64,000 bases of DNA from Rusavskia elegans. Taxonomy: Eukaryota > Ascomycota > Lecanoromycetes > Teloschistales > Teloschistaceae. Positions 21,256 to 31,963 of the stretch are shown here, piece after piece. The stretch's first letter is position 1; the number at the start of each line of letters is the position of its first letter. The stretch spans positions 248,001 to 312,000 of the forward strand of contig SAUG01000085.1 of assembly GCA_011316305.1 (NCBI GenBank), read 5' to 3'. The notes beneath the pieces were generated by a model. That model was not told the DNA's origin and did no database searches. It saw nothing but the letters and a program-made list of their open reading frames with translations. The translations under genes and the position numbers were made by a program.

Positions 21256-23766
21256 ATGGCAGCAATCTCTCCCACTCCTTTGGGAACCAGCCATGATGCC
21301 TACATACGTCGCGCACCCTCTCGCGCATCTATGCGGAACCAGCCATTGCGACCACTCCTCAAGCGAAGCAGCCCACTCTCTGCAATGCACGTCGCGAACA
21401 ATGGCCCTCTACCACAGTCATGGAAGTTCTCAACGGGAGATAGCTCGGACGATGAGATCCCAGTACCACCGATGAAGTTCAGTGCCGAAGCGAAAGCTAT
21501 TCTGGGAGACGAGGCTTCGGTGATGGAACGCTCTTCGCCTTCTCGAAAAGATAGTGGGTTGGGGGTAGCCAGAGACAAGGACGAGGGGAAGATGGATTCG
21601 AGACCAAGCCAACAGCCTCTGCGACCATTTCGACCATTACTAAGAGAAAAGCCGGTATCGCCAGTACAATCACGGTCAGGGAGTCCGCGCATCGTACGGA
21701 TCAGAGCAGGGAGTGCAGCACCGAGATCGGCAGTGTCGTCACCCCAGCCACAACAACCACCAACGTCGCAGCCGAGTCCAGACTGGATTACACCGGCGCC
21801 AAGGCCCCGGAGTCAAGCTGCACTTGTGTCAAGCCATGACTCGGGTGTATCCACCGCTGAACCGGGAACGGCACGACCAACTTCAATAACCCCAGGAGAA
21901 CCCGTACCCAGCAGCGACGAAAGAAACATACGAGACGCGGCTGCGCAGATGGGCAATATGTCAATCAGTCGCAAGGCGGAAGAGACTGGCGTGCATACTT
22001 CAATCAGAATAAAGAGACTTGGCGGAGTCGGTGGACGGTATCTCAGTGGACCAGCAAGGAGGGGCATGAAGCGTAGGCAGAGCGAAGAGGATCAGAGTCC
22101 TGTGCACGAACACGTGATATCTCCAGACGAACCGCGAAGGCCCGAACAAGAAGAAGACCAGCGAGCAGGGGGCCCTGCATCGCCATTGATCGAGATACAG
22201 GAGGACGCTGGATCAAAGTCATCAGACAGTCGTAAGTCACAGGTCCGATTTCAAAGCCAGTCGAAAGCCATCGCAGAGAGCCCGATCAGGGACGACTATC
22301 GACTGCAAAGACCATTAGAACCACTGTCCCAGGTTAAGCAAACCTTCAACGCCAGTTCTCACTCCAACAATGCGTCCGATAAGCGAGCCTACCCTGTCTT
22401 CAAGGTACCTGCATTGCCACCGTTGCCATCTAGGTTCGACCAGGAGAACGAGCCTCCACCAACTTTCAAGCGCAACAAGCCTTCTGGTGGAGCGTTGCTA
22501 GATCGGCCACAGAAGATGTCTATAAGACACGACGATAAGATGCTCATTGATACACCAGCCACTGCATCTCCTCCAAGACAAGCGCTGGCTCCGAGAAGTC
22601 AGAACACTCCACACAGGCCTGCTCCTCCACCACCGCCAAAGATGACGATGCTCGAAACGGCGACAGCCACAGCCGGCGCGGCGTCAGCATCACAGTCTCG
22701 TAAGAAGCGAAATTACATGTCAGTCAACTCCAAGATATTCACGCGGATGGACTGTATAGGGAGAGGAGGCAGCTCAAAGGTGTATCGGGTCATGGCAGAA
22801 AATTTCAAGGTCTTTGCATTGAAAAGAGTCACGCTGGAAGACCAAGATCAGGCAGCGATCCAAGGTTTCAAGGGCGAAATCGATCTGCTGAAGAAGCTGG
22901 AGAATGTTGATCGAGTCGTACGGCTTTTCGATTATGAGATCAATGAAGACAAGCAAACCCTCAGCGTCTTGATGGAAATGGGCGAATCAGATCTCAACAG
23001 AGTGCTTACTCTTCGATTAAACGGCGAAGATGCCAGATTCGACATCACCTTCACCCGCTATTTCTGGAAGGAGATGCTCGAGTGTGTCCAAGCAGTGCAC
23101 CAGTACGATATCGTGCATAGCGACCTAAAGCCGGCCAACTTTCTACTGCTCCAAGGCCGACTGAAGCTGATCGACTTTGGCATCTCGAACGCCATCTCAG
23201 ATAACACAGTCAATGTACATCGAGAACAACATATCGGGACACCCAACTACATGTCACCAGAAGCACTCATCGACTCCAACGCCGCCAGCGGCCTTCCCTC
23301 CAGCGTGGGCAAGATGATGAAGCTAGGTAAACCAAGCGACGTCTGGAGTCTGGGCTGTATCCTTTACCAAATGGTCTACGGCAAACCCCCATTTGCTCAC
23401 ATCGCCAACCAAATGCAACGGATCATGGCCATCCCGAATCCTAATCACATCATCGATTTTCCAGAAAAGGCCATTGGCGGCGCTCCGGTGCCCTTTGGGC
23501 TTCTCTGCACATTGAAAAGGTGCCTTAATCGTGATCAAACCCTACGGCCTACGGTCGACGATATGCTAGCTCCAGCCGATCCATTCTTGGACCCAGATGC
23601 GCATGCTATAGGAACTGTGCCGGTGGGAATGGAGATGATTGCGAGATTGCAGCATAGTATGATCAGGCATATCAGGGAAAAAGGTTTGCCGACGGATATG
23701 GAGCTGGCGGCTTGGCCTCAAAGGTATTATGCGAGTATCAAAGCTGCAGTGGAGGAAGGGAGGTGA
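21256..23766 (+). CDS. MPS1: Spindle assembly checkpoint kinase Mps1/TTK
   Basis: Dual-specificity kinase that phosphorylates kinetochore Knl1 to start the spindle checkpoint and, in yeasts, helps spindle-pole duplication. Intronless, 836 aa. Residues 1-480 are disordered and Ser/Pro/Arg-rich. The kinase domain begins with the family hallmark YMSVNSKIFTRMDCIGRGG (about 486-504). Visible catalytic features: glycine loop GRGGSSKVY (from about 502), ATP lysine Lys523 in ALKRV, catalytic Asp623 in HSDLKPANF (Mps1 proteins have HSD rather than HRD), Asp640 of DFG (DFGIS), activation segment ending GTPNYMSPEA, and SDVWSLGCILYQMVYG. The short C-terminal tail follows PADPFLDPDAH. All essential residues are intact, so it is predicted active. 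Length matches fungal orthologues. Confidence 0.96.
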   Translation: MAAISPTPLGTSHDAYIRRAPSRASMRNQPLRPLLKRSSPLSAMHVANNGPLPQSWKFSTGDSSDDEIPVPPMKFSAEAKAILGDEASVMERSSPSRKDSGLGVARDKDEGKMDSRPSQQPLRPFRPLLREKPVSPVQSRSGSPRIVRIRAGSAAPRSAVSSPQPQQPPTSQPSPDWITPAPRPRSQAALVSSHDSGVSTAEPGTARPTSITPGEPVPSSDERNIRDAAAQMGNMSISRKAEETGVHTSIRIKRLGGVGGRYLSGPARRGMKRRQSEEDQSPVHEHVISPDEPRRPEQEEDQRAGGPASPLIEIQEDAGSKSSDSRKSQVRFQSQSKAIAESPIRDDYRLQRPLEPLSQVKQTFNASSHSNNASDKRAYPVFKVPALPPLPSRFDQENEPPPTFKRNKPSGGALLDRPQKMSIRHDDKMLIDTPATASPPRQALAPRSQNTPHRPAPPPPPKMTMLETATATAGAASASQSRKKRNYMSVNSKIFTRMDCIGRGGSSKVYRVMAENFKVFALKRVTLEDQDQAAIQGFKGEIDLLKKLENVDRVVRLFDYEINEDKQTLSVLMEMGESDLNRVLTLRLNGEDARFDITFTRYFWKEMLECVQAVHQYDIVHSDLKPANFLLLQGRLKLIDFGISNAISDNTVNVHREQHIGTPNYMSPEALIDSNAASGLPSSVGKMMKLGKPSDVWSLGCILYQMVYGKPPFAHIANQMQRIMAIPNPNHIIDFPEKAIGGAPVPFGLLCTLKRCLNRDQTLRPTVDDMLAPADPFLDPDAHAIGTVPVGMEMIARLQHSMIRHIREKGLPTDMELAAWPQRYYASIKAAVEEGR

Positions 23767-24893
23767 TCTTGTATGCTTGCACTGGCTTGTAAGGTGTGCA
23801 ATGGGTTTCTGCGCATGAATAGGTGCAGGAGGAGGCAGCGTTGGCGAACGATGTTATGAAATTCGTGTCTTAGCGATTCAGCGATTGGATTGGTGGATTA
23901 TAATTACAGCCTTGGGTAGGGTTGTGACCGTGGAGGAAATCGGCATGTATACTACCAAGTCAAAGGTCGAAGCAATGAGGATCCTGACAGCGATGAACAG
24001 CGGTTTCTCCCAAAATGCTGGAGACTGGATCATCTCAAGCGGTGTCTATCTGGGTCCAGACAGCTTTCATTCGGCTCGGTTGAGAAATGGGAGATAGACG
24101 ATGCATTTGGGGGTGTGTCTCTATAAGAGTTTGTGTCTGGTACAAGAGAATCCAGCATGTTCTCTATTCTCTGCTTCAGATTCGCCACCCACTTAATTGT
24201 CTTAGGGATACTCCTGACGAATTTCTCTTGTCGTAAACGAGATGGCCGAGTGGTGAAGGCGATAGACTTGGATGCCAGCTCCCACGAGTGTAAATTGAAG
24301 GACAAGCGAAGTGGGATTAGTCTCGGCGTAAGCTCGGGATCCTCAGCGCGCTAACCAGGATTGCCAGTTGGTGGAGTTGTTCCTTTCAAGTTCCACTTCC
24401 AACGTCTATCCTCTGTCTTGCCCTGTTGAATTCCAAGCAGTGCTGTATAGCAACTGAAGTAGATCTGTGGCGCCCTTTATGATCTTTTTGCTGTAAAGAT
24501 TTTGGGGTAGCTGATGCTGCGGCTCTTCCTGCCTTCCTAACTTAATTCGCGCTGCTCTCGTCAGTAGAGTACCAACATCTCACAGCCTGCTTCGCGATAT
24601 GTGGAGTGGCGCAAGGTACAAGCTTCCAATACTGTGGGCAAAAATGGATCACCAGCTGGAATAATTGCTGGCTTGATTATTTCGAGCTTTATTGTGTGTC
24701 GTATGAGTAGACCATCTCGAGATGTGTCTGTGTTTTCTATGCTCATCCTCGTCACTAGCCAGCAAGTCTCCAGTCTTGAGCTTGCCTTTCGTTCTCAATC
24801 CCCATTTGCTTCGTGCTTTTCGTTTTCTGATTTTTTCGCATCTCCTCCTGGACTCAATCGCTTTCCACACCTTTCCGAAATCCGACCATCAAG
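23767..24893. other. Intergenic region with tRNA-Ser remnant
   Basis: About 1.1 kb between MPS1 and a secreted-protein gene. Contains the tRNA-Ser-like 5' half at 24236-24271. The last 200 bp before the next ATG are pyrimidine-rich, as expected of a fungal leader. No protein gene seen. Confidence 0.55.
24236..24271 (+). other. tRNA-Ser-like 5' half (remnant)
   Basis: The segment contains GATGGCCGAGTGGTGAAGG, the D-arm and A-box region of eukaryotic tRNA-Ser, followed by CGATAGACTTGG resembling the 5' anticodon arm of a tRNA-Ser(UGA). After this the match ends: I find no pairing 3' anticodon strand, no GGTTCGAATCC-like T arm and no acceptor partner within about 150 bp. The third anticodon base would also be altered. 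It is best read as a broken copy or tRNA-derived fragment rather than a working tRNA. Confidence 0.5.
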
Positions 24894-25424
24894 ATGCGTT
24901 ACTCGGCTTTCGCCACCCTGGTTCTGATTTCCACCGTGATTGCCATGCCCACACCTCAAGGCTCCTCCAGCGAAGCCGAAACCCAAGAGGACGGCCCTGC
25001 TCCTGTGGACTCTGGTCTCTTTCCTTGCGGCCAGGCCTACTACGCACCAGACCAATATATCTGCTATGGCGACTTCCTGTGCCCCATCCTTGACGGTGAA
25101 CCGACTCTCCAGTGCGGCGGCGCTTGTTACCTTGAATCCCTCTACAGCTGCGACGAACAGGGTACCTTGGTCTCGCTCTCTGAGAACAATGTCACGGATG
25201 ACGGCGGAGAAACCGCCACGGTTGACGGCGAAGACCCTACACAAACCGGGGAAGATTCAACGAAGCCAAAATGCTCTGGCGTCTTGTTCGGAGATAAGGA
25301 TACTTCTTCATCTTCTGGTTCCTCCTCCGATCCCTCTGATTCCCGTCCGCGGATGGCGATTCTTCTTCATCCTCTTCCTCTTCCTCCGGCACTGGCTCTG
25401 GCTCTTTCGAGAGGAGGGACCTAA
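24894..25424 (+). CDS. Small secreted cysteine-rich protein with CBM52-like module
   Basis: 176-aa ORF with a signal peptide (MRYSAFATLVLISTVIAM). Residues 43-86 carry six cysteines (45, 57, 63, 74, 78, 86) in the pattern C..Y.....Y.CY..FLCP....PTL.CG.ACY...YSC, which resembles the small carbohydrate-binding module CBM52 (Pfam Carb_bind) found in fungal beta-glucanases and in many secreted proteins. A Thr/Ser/Glu-rich, probably disordered tail follows with one more cysteine (127). The last 25 residues in this frame (MAILLHPLPLPPALALA) are odd. From about 25350 the third frame instead encodes a serine run and FERRDLRAP, stopping at 25435, which looks more natural. A one-base frameshift or an unrecognised splice is possible. 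Likely an apoplastic or cell-wall protein; an effector role is speculation. Confidence 0.68.
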   Translation: MRYSAFATLVLISTVIAMPTPQGSSSEAETQEDGPAPVDSGLFPCGQAYYAPDQYICYGDFLCPILDGEPTLQCGGACYLESLYSCDEQGTLVSLSENNVTDDGGETATVDGEDPTQTGEDSTKPKCSGVLFGDKDTSSSSGSSSDPSDSRPRMAILLHPLPLPPALALALSRGGT

Positions 25425-27348
25425 GAGCGCCTTAACGGAAGTTCTTCAGACAGCCGGGCAGTAGGTGCTAGGCGCATCGTGGCGGAGTCGTCGGAGTTTG
25501 GACGTCTGGCGAGAGTCTGGGTTGCTTGTATCTGGACGGGGCATAGTATACAAAGCACGGGGATTGGAATTGCATTGAGCGTGGTCGCTTGTTTCTCTGG
25601 GCTTGTTATGCATACTGGCTTGGATTGACTAGATACGGAAATGCAAAAACGATCATTTTCAATCCATGTTCAGTGTTCGCTCGCTCTTCCTATGATTTGC
25701 CCCTTGCCGTACATAAACGCCTCAGTACCCACCCATATTGCCTACCAAATCGAGGTAACGATATCCCCAACCCGCTTGACTACCACCATATAGACTTCCA
25801 CATTGCCCCCCACCACTTGCGCCCTAACAAGCGTATTAGTGGAACAACCATTCTCATATCCCTTCCGCTGGTGGCCTGGGTTGCCGGTTTGGTGTACCTC
25901 GGCTAAACCCTGAAAACGGGAAACGGGAACCCCAAGTGGAAGGGCTACTTCATGCTGGATGAATCATGCCAGCTTCAGCCGCACTCAACCGTCATTTCTT
26001 CCAGACAAGGCCACTTCTGCGATGATATTTCGGAAGTCTGTCAGCCCTGGGAGTGCGTACGGGAACACAGGACCGGGGGCTTTGACGTGGAGGGTGAAGG
26101 AAGGAGCGGGAAGTTGATGTGTCAGTGAATATTTTTTGCGGGGATGTTACATGTATGGTGAAAAGGGTTGCGGGGATGGATTCTTCGGGGTTGCTGTGGT
26201 TGTTGGTGGTTGGTGAAGGGGACGTGGAAGAATGAGGTTGTAGAAATAAGTGAGGATAATCTGGAATGAGTACTGATGTCTCATCATGACTAATTGAGGT
26301 TTTCCTGTCAGTGAGCTTGGAGTCGTGTTTTCTCGAGGAGATAATTGTTTCCAGTTGGCTGTATTTTGGTTCTAAATGGAGTATTATGTGCTCGGAGTGA
26401 CTCGGACAATGCTAGAAGGCGCTGTTACGTATGAACACCTGCCCGGTAGGAGTCTGCTCCACTGAATGACTGGAGGGAAGGAAATGACACTTACCTCTGA
26501 AGGCGGGTTTTGCATTACAAACGTATCTTTTATCCACCAGATACTTGCCGCCGCGAACATAGTGTACGAGTCAAGATCATAATAGAAATTATAATTCTAC
26601 TTTTTTTTGGCCTCTTGCACCAGAACATCCTTTGCACTACGTTGAGAACGGAGGCTAGGTAATCGACCAGCTCTTGATAGATCATACCAAAAGCTGACGA
26701 AGACATTATCCATATGATGCAAGAGCTATTTTTGATGTAAAGGGCGATGGAAAGGAGTAAGGGGGTCTGAAGTCTTGGCGTATGACGTATGGCGCTCGAT
26801 TTTTGAAATAAAATGACCGTCTTATGATACAGTACACCGAACCATACTCAAGTTCGAAGAGTCCTCCGGAAATTGTTGTCTATTGGTATATAGTAATTCT
26901 GGCCAGTGATCAACTGGCATGTGCCTCTTGGCCTGGTTGAAAACTTGAAATTCTTCCTCTACATGGTTAGGGGCCTATGGTTATCTTCGATTCGCGTCAG
27001 GGGTGTGAATGGTGGCAAGAGTGACCTTTTCGGATTTTCCAAGGCTTTCACATACGATGGCCTGTCGATTCGCACAGAAGGCTCTGGTCCGTTGTTACGG
27101 GACTTGCGGCTTTCTTCGGTGCCACAGCTGCTGCACGGTTGCCTCGTTACAGTCGGTGAGTAGACCCACAGTCCCGAAGCGGGTCAAGAGGAGCATGCAT
27201 ATGTATGCAGTAATCTGCGGTACCATGTACGTGCCCCCGCCACGGCTGACAGCCACGTACATATGCTCTTCGCTCCACACCTTCATCTCAACAATTCTGC
27301 TCGGATATCAGTCATTTCCATGCTCCTGAGATTCACTAGACTGCAACG
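25425..27348. other. Intergenic, nothing recognised
   Basis: About 1.9 kb with only short unrelated ORFs (longest near 25589-25906). Composition is ordinary. I see no gene, repeat or RNA. Confidence 0.5.
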
Positions 27349-30039
27349 ATGGACTCTTCGACAGCCGCAGCCATCGCAGCAGTTGCGATAGCGGTATTGG
27401 CCTTTGTCGTGGCCTTCGCGCAAGTTTTGCACCAATACTTTGTGACTGGATCCCTTCTGCGGCTGTGCGACAGTACGGTGTATGGCAGCCTTCCTGGCCA
27501 TGGCCGACGCATATGGCAGGCCAATCAATTTCGCTTCCGAGTCGTTTACACCCTGCCACAACTTCGCTTGGAAAGAGGGTTTTGGGAAGTCGACTACCAC
27601 GATGGGGCTGAACTTCACGAATATCCGGCCCTCAATGAATGGCTAGAGTGGAAGCGTCCACCTCCAGGCTTGGTCAAAAAAAATATACGCAGGGCACTGC
27701 GCCCCATGAGCTGGATACTCAGGACGACGATCAGAAAAACCAGACGACTTTTTCACCGCTTGATCCAGACCTCCGTCGCTCAAGAGTTACTTGGGAGATT
27801 TTCAAACTTATCGCACCATCGTGCTTACACAGAGTATCACGCATTCTTGTCGTCTCTCCGGCAGTCGATCCACAGTAGGATGGCCAAATTCAGGGCGCCA
27901 TATGCAAGTAGTGATAGCAGGTCAGATCTTGCTAGTGGTATTATCCCCGAGTCACAGATCGATCTATTTGAGCCAACCGGGAGGCGATCTGGAGAAGCAT
28001 CCTGGGCTTCCTTCACCCGGGCTGTGCAGTATAGTTCCAGGACATCCTTACGCTTTGAAGTCGCCGAGGGCGATGCAGATCGCTGCCCATCAGATATATC
28101 GAACGTGCCTATGCATGTCTCACTGCGGGACGTCGTAGTTTTGGGATTGATGATGGGCATGAGAATTAGCAGTACGTACACGAATATCGAGAGGGGCGAA
28201 TTTTCTATGGTAGGGAGTGCGGGCTACATTACATGCTCCAGACATCCAATTCTAGGGAGTATCTTGCACTTCACCCCCTCGAATTTGGATACTATGTTTG
28301 GGTTTCTTGGGGGTTCGCCGAGAATTGGAAAGCTATGGGTACTTCGATTAAAAGGCTGCGTTCCAATAGCAGGACGAGCTTACGATGACAGAGAGAGGAA
28401 GTATCTTACTGAGTTGAATGAGTCGGGTGATCTTCGAAGGGTAAAACTTGGGACTGAGATGAGGAGGGAGCATAATGACGCAGAAGGCTATAATGAAGGG
28501 AACAATTATTCAAAGAAGCCTAATCCGAGACAAGGATCTGTATCGTCGTTCGTCAACCTTCCAGCATCGCCGTTGTCAATACATTCACGCAATTCTAAGA
28601 AATTTGGCAACCACACAGGAGACACAAGCCAGGAAGCAGGGCTGGACATAGCATTGAGACGAGCTTCGATCCCAGTGCATCAACCATACGTCGCCCCGGA
28701 GACTGAAGACAAAGACGGCAAGCCCGAAGATCGATCTTTAATGAAAAGTTCTCCATCTCCAACGACAGATGAAGACAGAGACGCGTTGCCTGAATCTCTA
28801 ATGATAATACCCGGTTTTGACCCGGATTCACACAGACCTAGACGGCATGAATCAGGCCTTACTCACGATGGAGACGATGCTAGTAGGGCGCTCCACATTC
28901 CAAGCAATGCAAGCAAGGGAAGAATGGAGCTTACAAGAATTGAGACAGCTAAACGAAGTCAGCCTAACGACGCACAACCCGATGAACGATCAGTAAAGCA
29001 CGAGCGGAGTCAAGCCCTACCGACGACTCCGCCATATATGACAATGACCTTCCCTTCTGATCCAACCCAGAATCGGACGGCGTCAAGCGAAGATTATGAT
29101 GAACGTAGGAAGCCTGGTAATGCCCACCAAACTTTAGACCATGAAACGACGGCACCACCGGGAAATCCACAAGGAACACCGCCTCCTTTACCACAACGCC
29201 CACCACAGAGCCAAGAAGCGAGACAGGAGGCTGAGATCTTGGAAAGTCTTTCTGATATATTCATTCTGGAAATAGAGAATATCGGATGGACATGGCTTTC
29301 TCAGATGGATATCATACCAGGCTATTGGGCAACTCCATGGTTGTCGGTTTACCCTGAACAAGATGTGAGATTATCCAGAGGGGCCATTTCAGCTGTTTTG
29401 GAAGCCCTTTCGGGCCACCTAAACACTCGAAACCTGCAATTTGTATCTGAAGAACATGAGCTAAGGGACTTTCTACAATGGGCTTTAGTGGGCCGATCAA
29501 CGTGGCCGATATACGCCATCAACGCCCGGGGAGGTGTTGTCGTGCATGCCCACTATGCGAAAGTCGAATTTTCGGGGTTTACGTCAAGCATGGCTGCAGT
29601 CAAACTCCTTCACAACTACCAATGGCAAATCGAAGAGTATACACGACTTAGACCAGAGGTCGAGGTATACAAAACAGCAGAATTAATGATGCTTGATTCG
29701 TGGCTGTCGATCTGTGGACGACAGCCGGAAATCCTCAATGGAAAATCCTCCCTGCTCCAAGATATGCCGAGCCTTCTACAATCTTTACAGGATCGTTTCA
29801 AGGTAGCGTTTTGGAAACTTGATCGCACTGCCAGTGAGGGGGGTCTGCAGCACATCCAACAAGTAGCACGGAGCCTAGTAGAGACCCTTGCTCTCAAAAC
29901 ACTCTCACAGGCAGAACAGCTTTTCACGCTTGTTGCGATGCTACGGACTGCCAAGGTAGACGCTTGTGTATCTACCGGTCCGAGTACGCGGCAGATAAAT
30001 GGCATCCTCGAACGTGACACTAGAGTCTGGCTTGTGTGA
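27349..30039 (+). CDS. Long fungus-specific protein with N-terminal membrane helix, function unknown
   Basis: Intronless, 896 aa. Residues 6-32 (AAIAAVAIAVLAFVVAFAQV) form one membrane helix, followed by HQYFVTGSLLRLCDSTVYG and the arrangement RRIWQANQFRFRVVYTLP. This order recalls a filamentous-fungal family sometimes annotated 'modin' after a Podospora protein, but I am recalling that name and not matching a domain. Residues about 240-330 hold a second conserved-looking block (VSLRDVVVLGLMMGMR, SAGYITCSRHPILGSILHF). Residues 360-630 are polar and disordered (Ser, Asp, Pro, Arg). The C-terminal 270 residues are structured again (ENIGWTWLSQMDIIPGYW, FLQWALVGRSTWPIYAINARG). It lies 0.6 kb upstream of a NACHT pseudogene on the same strand. 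Confidence 0.75.
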   Translation: MDSSTAAAIAAVAIAVLAFVVAFAQVLHQYFVTGSLLRLCDSTVYGSLPGHGRRIWQANQFRFRVVYTLPQLRLERGFWEVDYHDGAELHEYPALNEWLEWKRPPPGLVKKNIRRALRPMSWILRTTIRKTRRLFHRLIQTSVAQELLGRFSNLSHHRAYTEYHAFLSSLRQSIHSRMAKFRAPYASSDSRSDLASGIIPESQIDLFEPTGRRSGEASWASFTRAVQYSSRTSLRFEVAEGDADRCPSDISNVPMHVSLRDVVVLGLMMGMRISSTYTNIERGEFSMVGSAGYITCSRHPILGSILHFTPSNLDTMFGFLGGSPRIGKLWVLRLKGCVPIAGRAYDDRERKYLTELNESGDLRRVKLGTEMRREHNDAEGYNEGNNYSKKPNPRQGSVSSFVNLPASPLSIHSRNSKKFGNHTGDTSQEAGLDIALRRASIPVHQPYVAPETEDKDGKPEDRSLMKSSPSPTTDEDRDALPESLMIIPGFDPDSHRPRRHESGLTHDGDDASRALHIPSNASKGRMELTRIETAKRSQPNDAQPDERSVKHERSQALPTTPPYMTMTFPSDPTQNRTASSEDYDERRKPGNAHQTLDHETTAPPGNPQGTPPPLPQRPPQSQEARQEAEILESLSDIFILEIENIGWTWLSQMDIIPGYWATPWLSVYPEQDVRLSRGAISAVLEALSGHLNTRNLQFVSEEHELRDFLQWALVGRSTWPIYAINARGGVVVHAHYAKVEFSGFTSSMAAVKLLHNYQWQIEEYTRLRPEVEVYKTAELMMLDSWLSICGRQPEILNGKSSLLQDMPSLLQSLQDRFKVAFWKLDRTASEGGLQHIQQVARSLVETLALKTLSQAEQLFTLVAMLRTAKVDACVSTGPSTRQINGILERDTRVWLV

Positions 30040-30592
30040 GCATAACGAGAACCAAGACATGCTAGTATACAACTAGATATGTGGACAGCAGAGCAGGCGA
30101 GCATCGTTAAGATTAGCCTGAGACTGCACCTTACATGACGGCATAGCATGAGCTCCGCGAAGGAGACTCACTGCTCTAGATAGTCGAAAAGGAAACCAAG
30201 ACGAAACAAATCACTTTCGACATCAAAGCCATCATCAATAGAGATCATCTCAATCTTGAGGTATTTCGTGCGGCCCCTGCTGTTTCAAGAGTCAGGAAGT
30301 ACATCGACGAGCCACTTATAGGCTCACAACTGCGCTCACTCAAATTTCCTTTTCTCATGGAAGAGGGAGGATGAGCAGAAGTCTGTCTTTCTATTAGTAC
30401 CATTGGCTTTGGAGGTCAACTTCTACCCTTTTTGACAAGAAAGCAGCTCTGGGGAGCTTGTTGAGTGGTCAAATAATTTCGTCTAACCGGAATTCCGCTC
30501 ATCGATCTTGAATTCGTCAAAGGTGAAAGCGGTGTTGCTCCAGCCCCAGAAGGAAGACGGAAGATGTTTACGGGACGACTTATTCGCATGAG
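30040..30592. other. Intergenic, with a protein-like fragment
   Basis: 30179-30374 is open in one plus frame without an ATG and reads protein-like (TKQITFDIKAIINRDHLNLE, RKYIDEPLIGSQLRSLKFPF), ending in TGA. It may be a leftover piece of the N-terminal part of the NACHT gene that follows or of another dead gene. No other feature seen. Confidence 0.4.
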
Positions 30593-31553
30593 GTGTGCTT
30601 CCCAGATCGGAGCATTGATGTGAGGATAACCTCAAGAGTTGGGACCAAACCTTATTTAGACGCAACTGGGTCGAGGTACTCGAAAGCTCTGACCTGGAAC
30701 GATAGGGCCAGCGGCCGTCTCTTTACCGAGGCATTCAAGCATCTTCAGCAGCGCAAAGCTTTGCCAAACAGGGTCCAGTCAGAGGATCTCAAACAGACTA
30801 GAGCTGCATGTAATATCGATGCAACGCATTCATCGATGATCTGCTGCTCTGGTATACCGGGATGTGGGAAGACTATTCTGGCTTCTTCAATCGTTAATAT
30901 ACTATAACTGGAGGCGGTTTCGTAAAAGTCTTGCATCGTCTATTACTACTATAACTATACCGACTAGAGGACCCTAAGAACTAAAACGATATTAGGAATA
31001 ATTTTAAAGTAATTATTCGTTAACGGCTATATACCGGAAGTAGTAGAGAGAGTATTCCCGCGAGGTTACGAAGAGGATATATATATATTAAATATTAACG
31101 ATCTGATCGATCTAGTATACCTAGCTATAAAGTAATCGCTATTTACCTTTATTATCTTTAATAGCCTGGATAAATATAAGAAGAATACTAAAAAGAAAAT
31201 ACTAAATTCTATCGGTCGCCTATAAAAGATTAAAAGTTTAACTATTAAATTATTTATCTCCTGTCGTTAAAAAGATTAAATACTACGATCTTTATAAGAA
31301 GTTCTAACGATATATTTAATATCGTTAAACCTAGAAGATAATATTAGACTCTTTATAGCTATATCTATTAGCTCGAAAATAATATCCGGAAAGCTAAAGA
31401 TACGTAATCCGAATCTAGTATAAAAAATTACGAATAAATTTATAAATAAAGTATACGGAATATTTCTTTAGGTTTTCTTTTTTAGACGACTTCTACGAGA
31501 CGCTATCGGATAATTTTTAATTCGCTAGACGTTTCGAAACCTATCGAACAGAC

Positions 31554-31963
31554 TGTAACGTCCCTGTATATCAGAGGGCGTTACGCTCGAGCCTAGCTAC
31601 AGCCGTAGGCGTAGTCCGAGCTACTAAATAGTAAAGGAGTCCTAGTATAGATTATTATAACTAATCCTATATAGCCGTCGAGGTACGGTTACGATATTAT
31701 AAGACGTCTTTATTATAAAGTAATTAAAAAGAGAATAGTAAAGACGTATTTAATAATTATATTAATAACTAATAAAAGAAGCTATCTATAGAAGTAATAA
31801 ACGATATATATATTAAAAGTAGCCGTAAAGGCCGATAGTAGCTATATATTAAAAGCCCTATTAAAAATAGCGGCTATAGCGGCTATAGACGGCTATAGAT
31901 AATTAGGCTCGTTTATCTAGCTAATCTTTTAGAAAACCTCTATAGAATCGTAGATATAATACG
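31554..31963 (-). repeat. Long terminal repeat, left copy (3' LTR)
   Basis: 410-bp direct repeat of 34506-34915. Shared blocks include CTCGAGCCTAGCTA, CCGTAGGCGTAGTCCGA and GCGGCTATAGCGGCTATAG. Differences between copies are almost all C/T or G/A transitions, as RIP leaves. The terminal CA has become CG or been lost here. Confidence 0.88.

Noticed and set aside
24940..25464. 174-codon ORF overlapping the secreted-protein gene in another frame
   Set aside because: Lacks a signal peptide and the cysteine pattern; the frame starting at 24894 is clearly the coding one for the first 145 residues.
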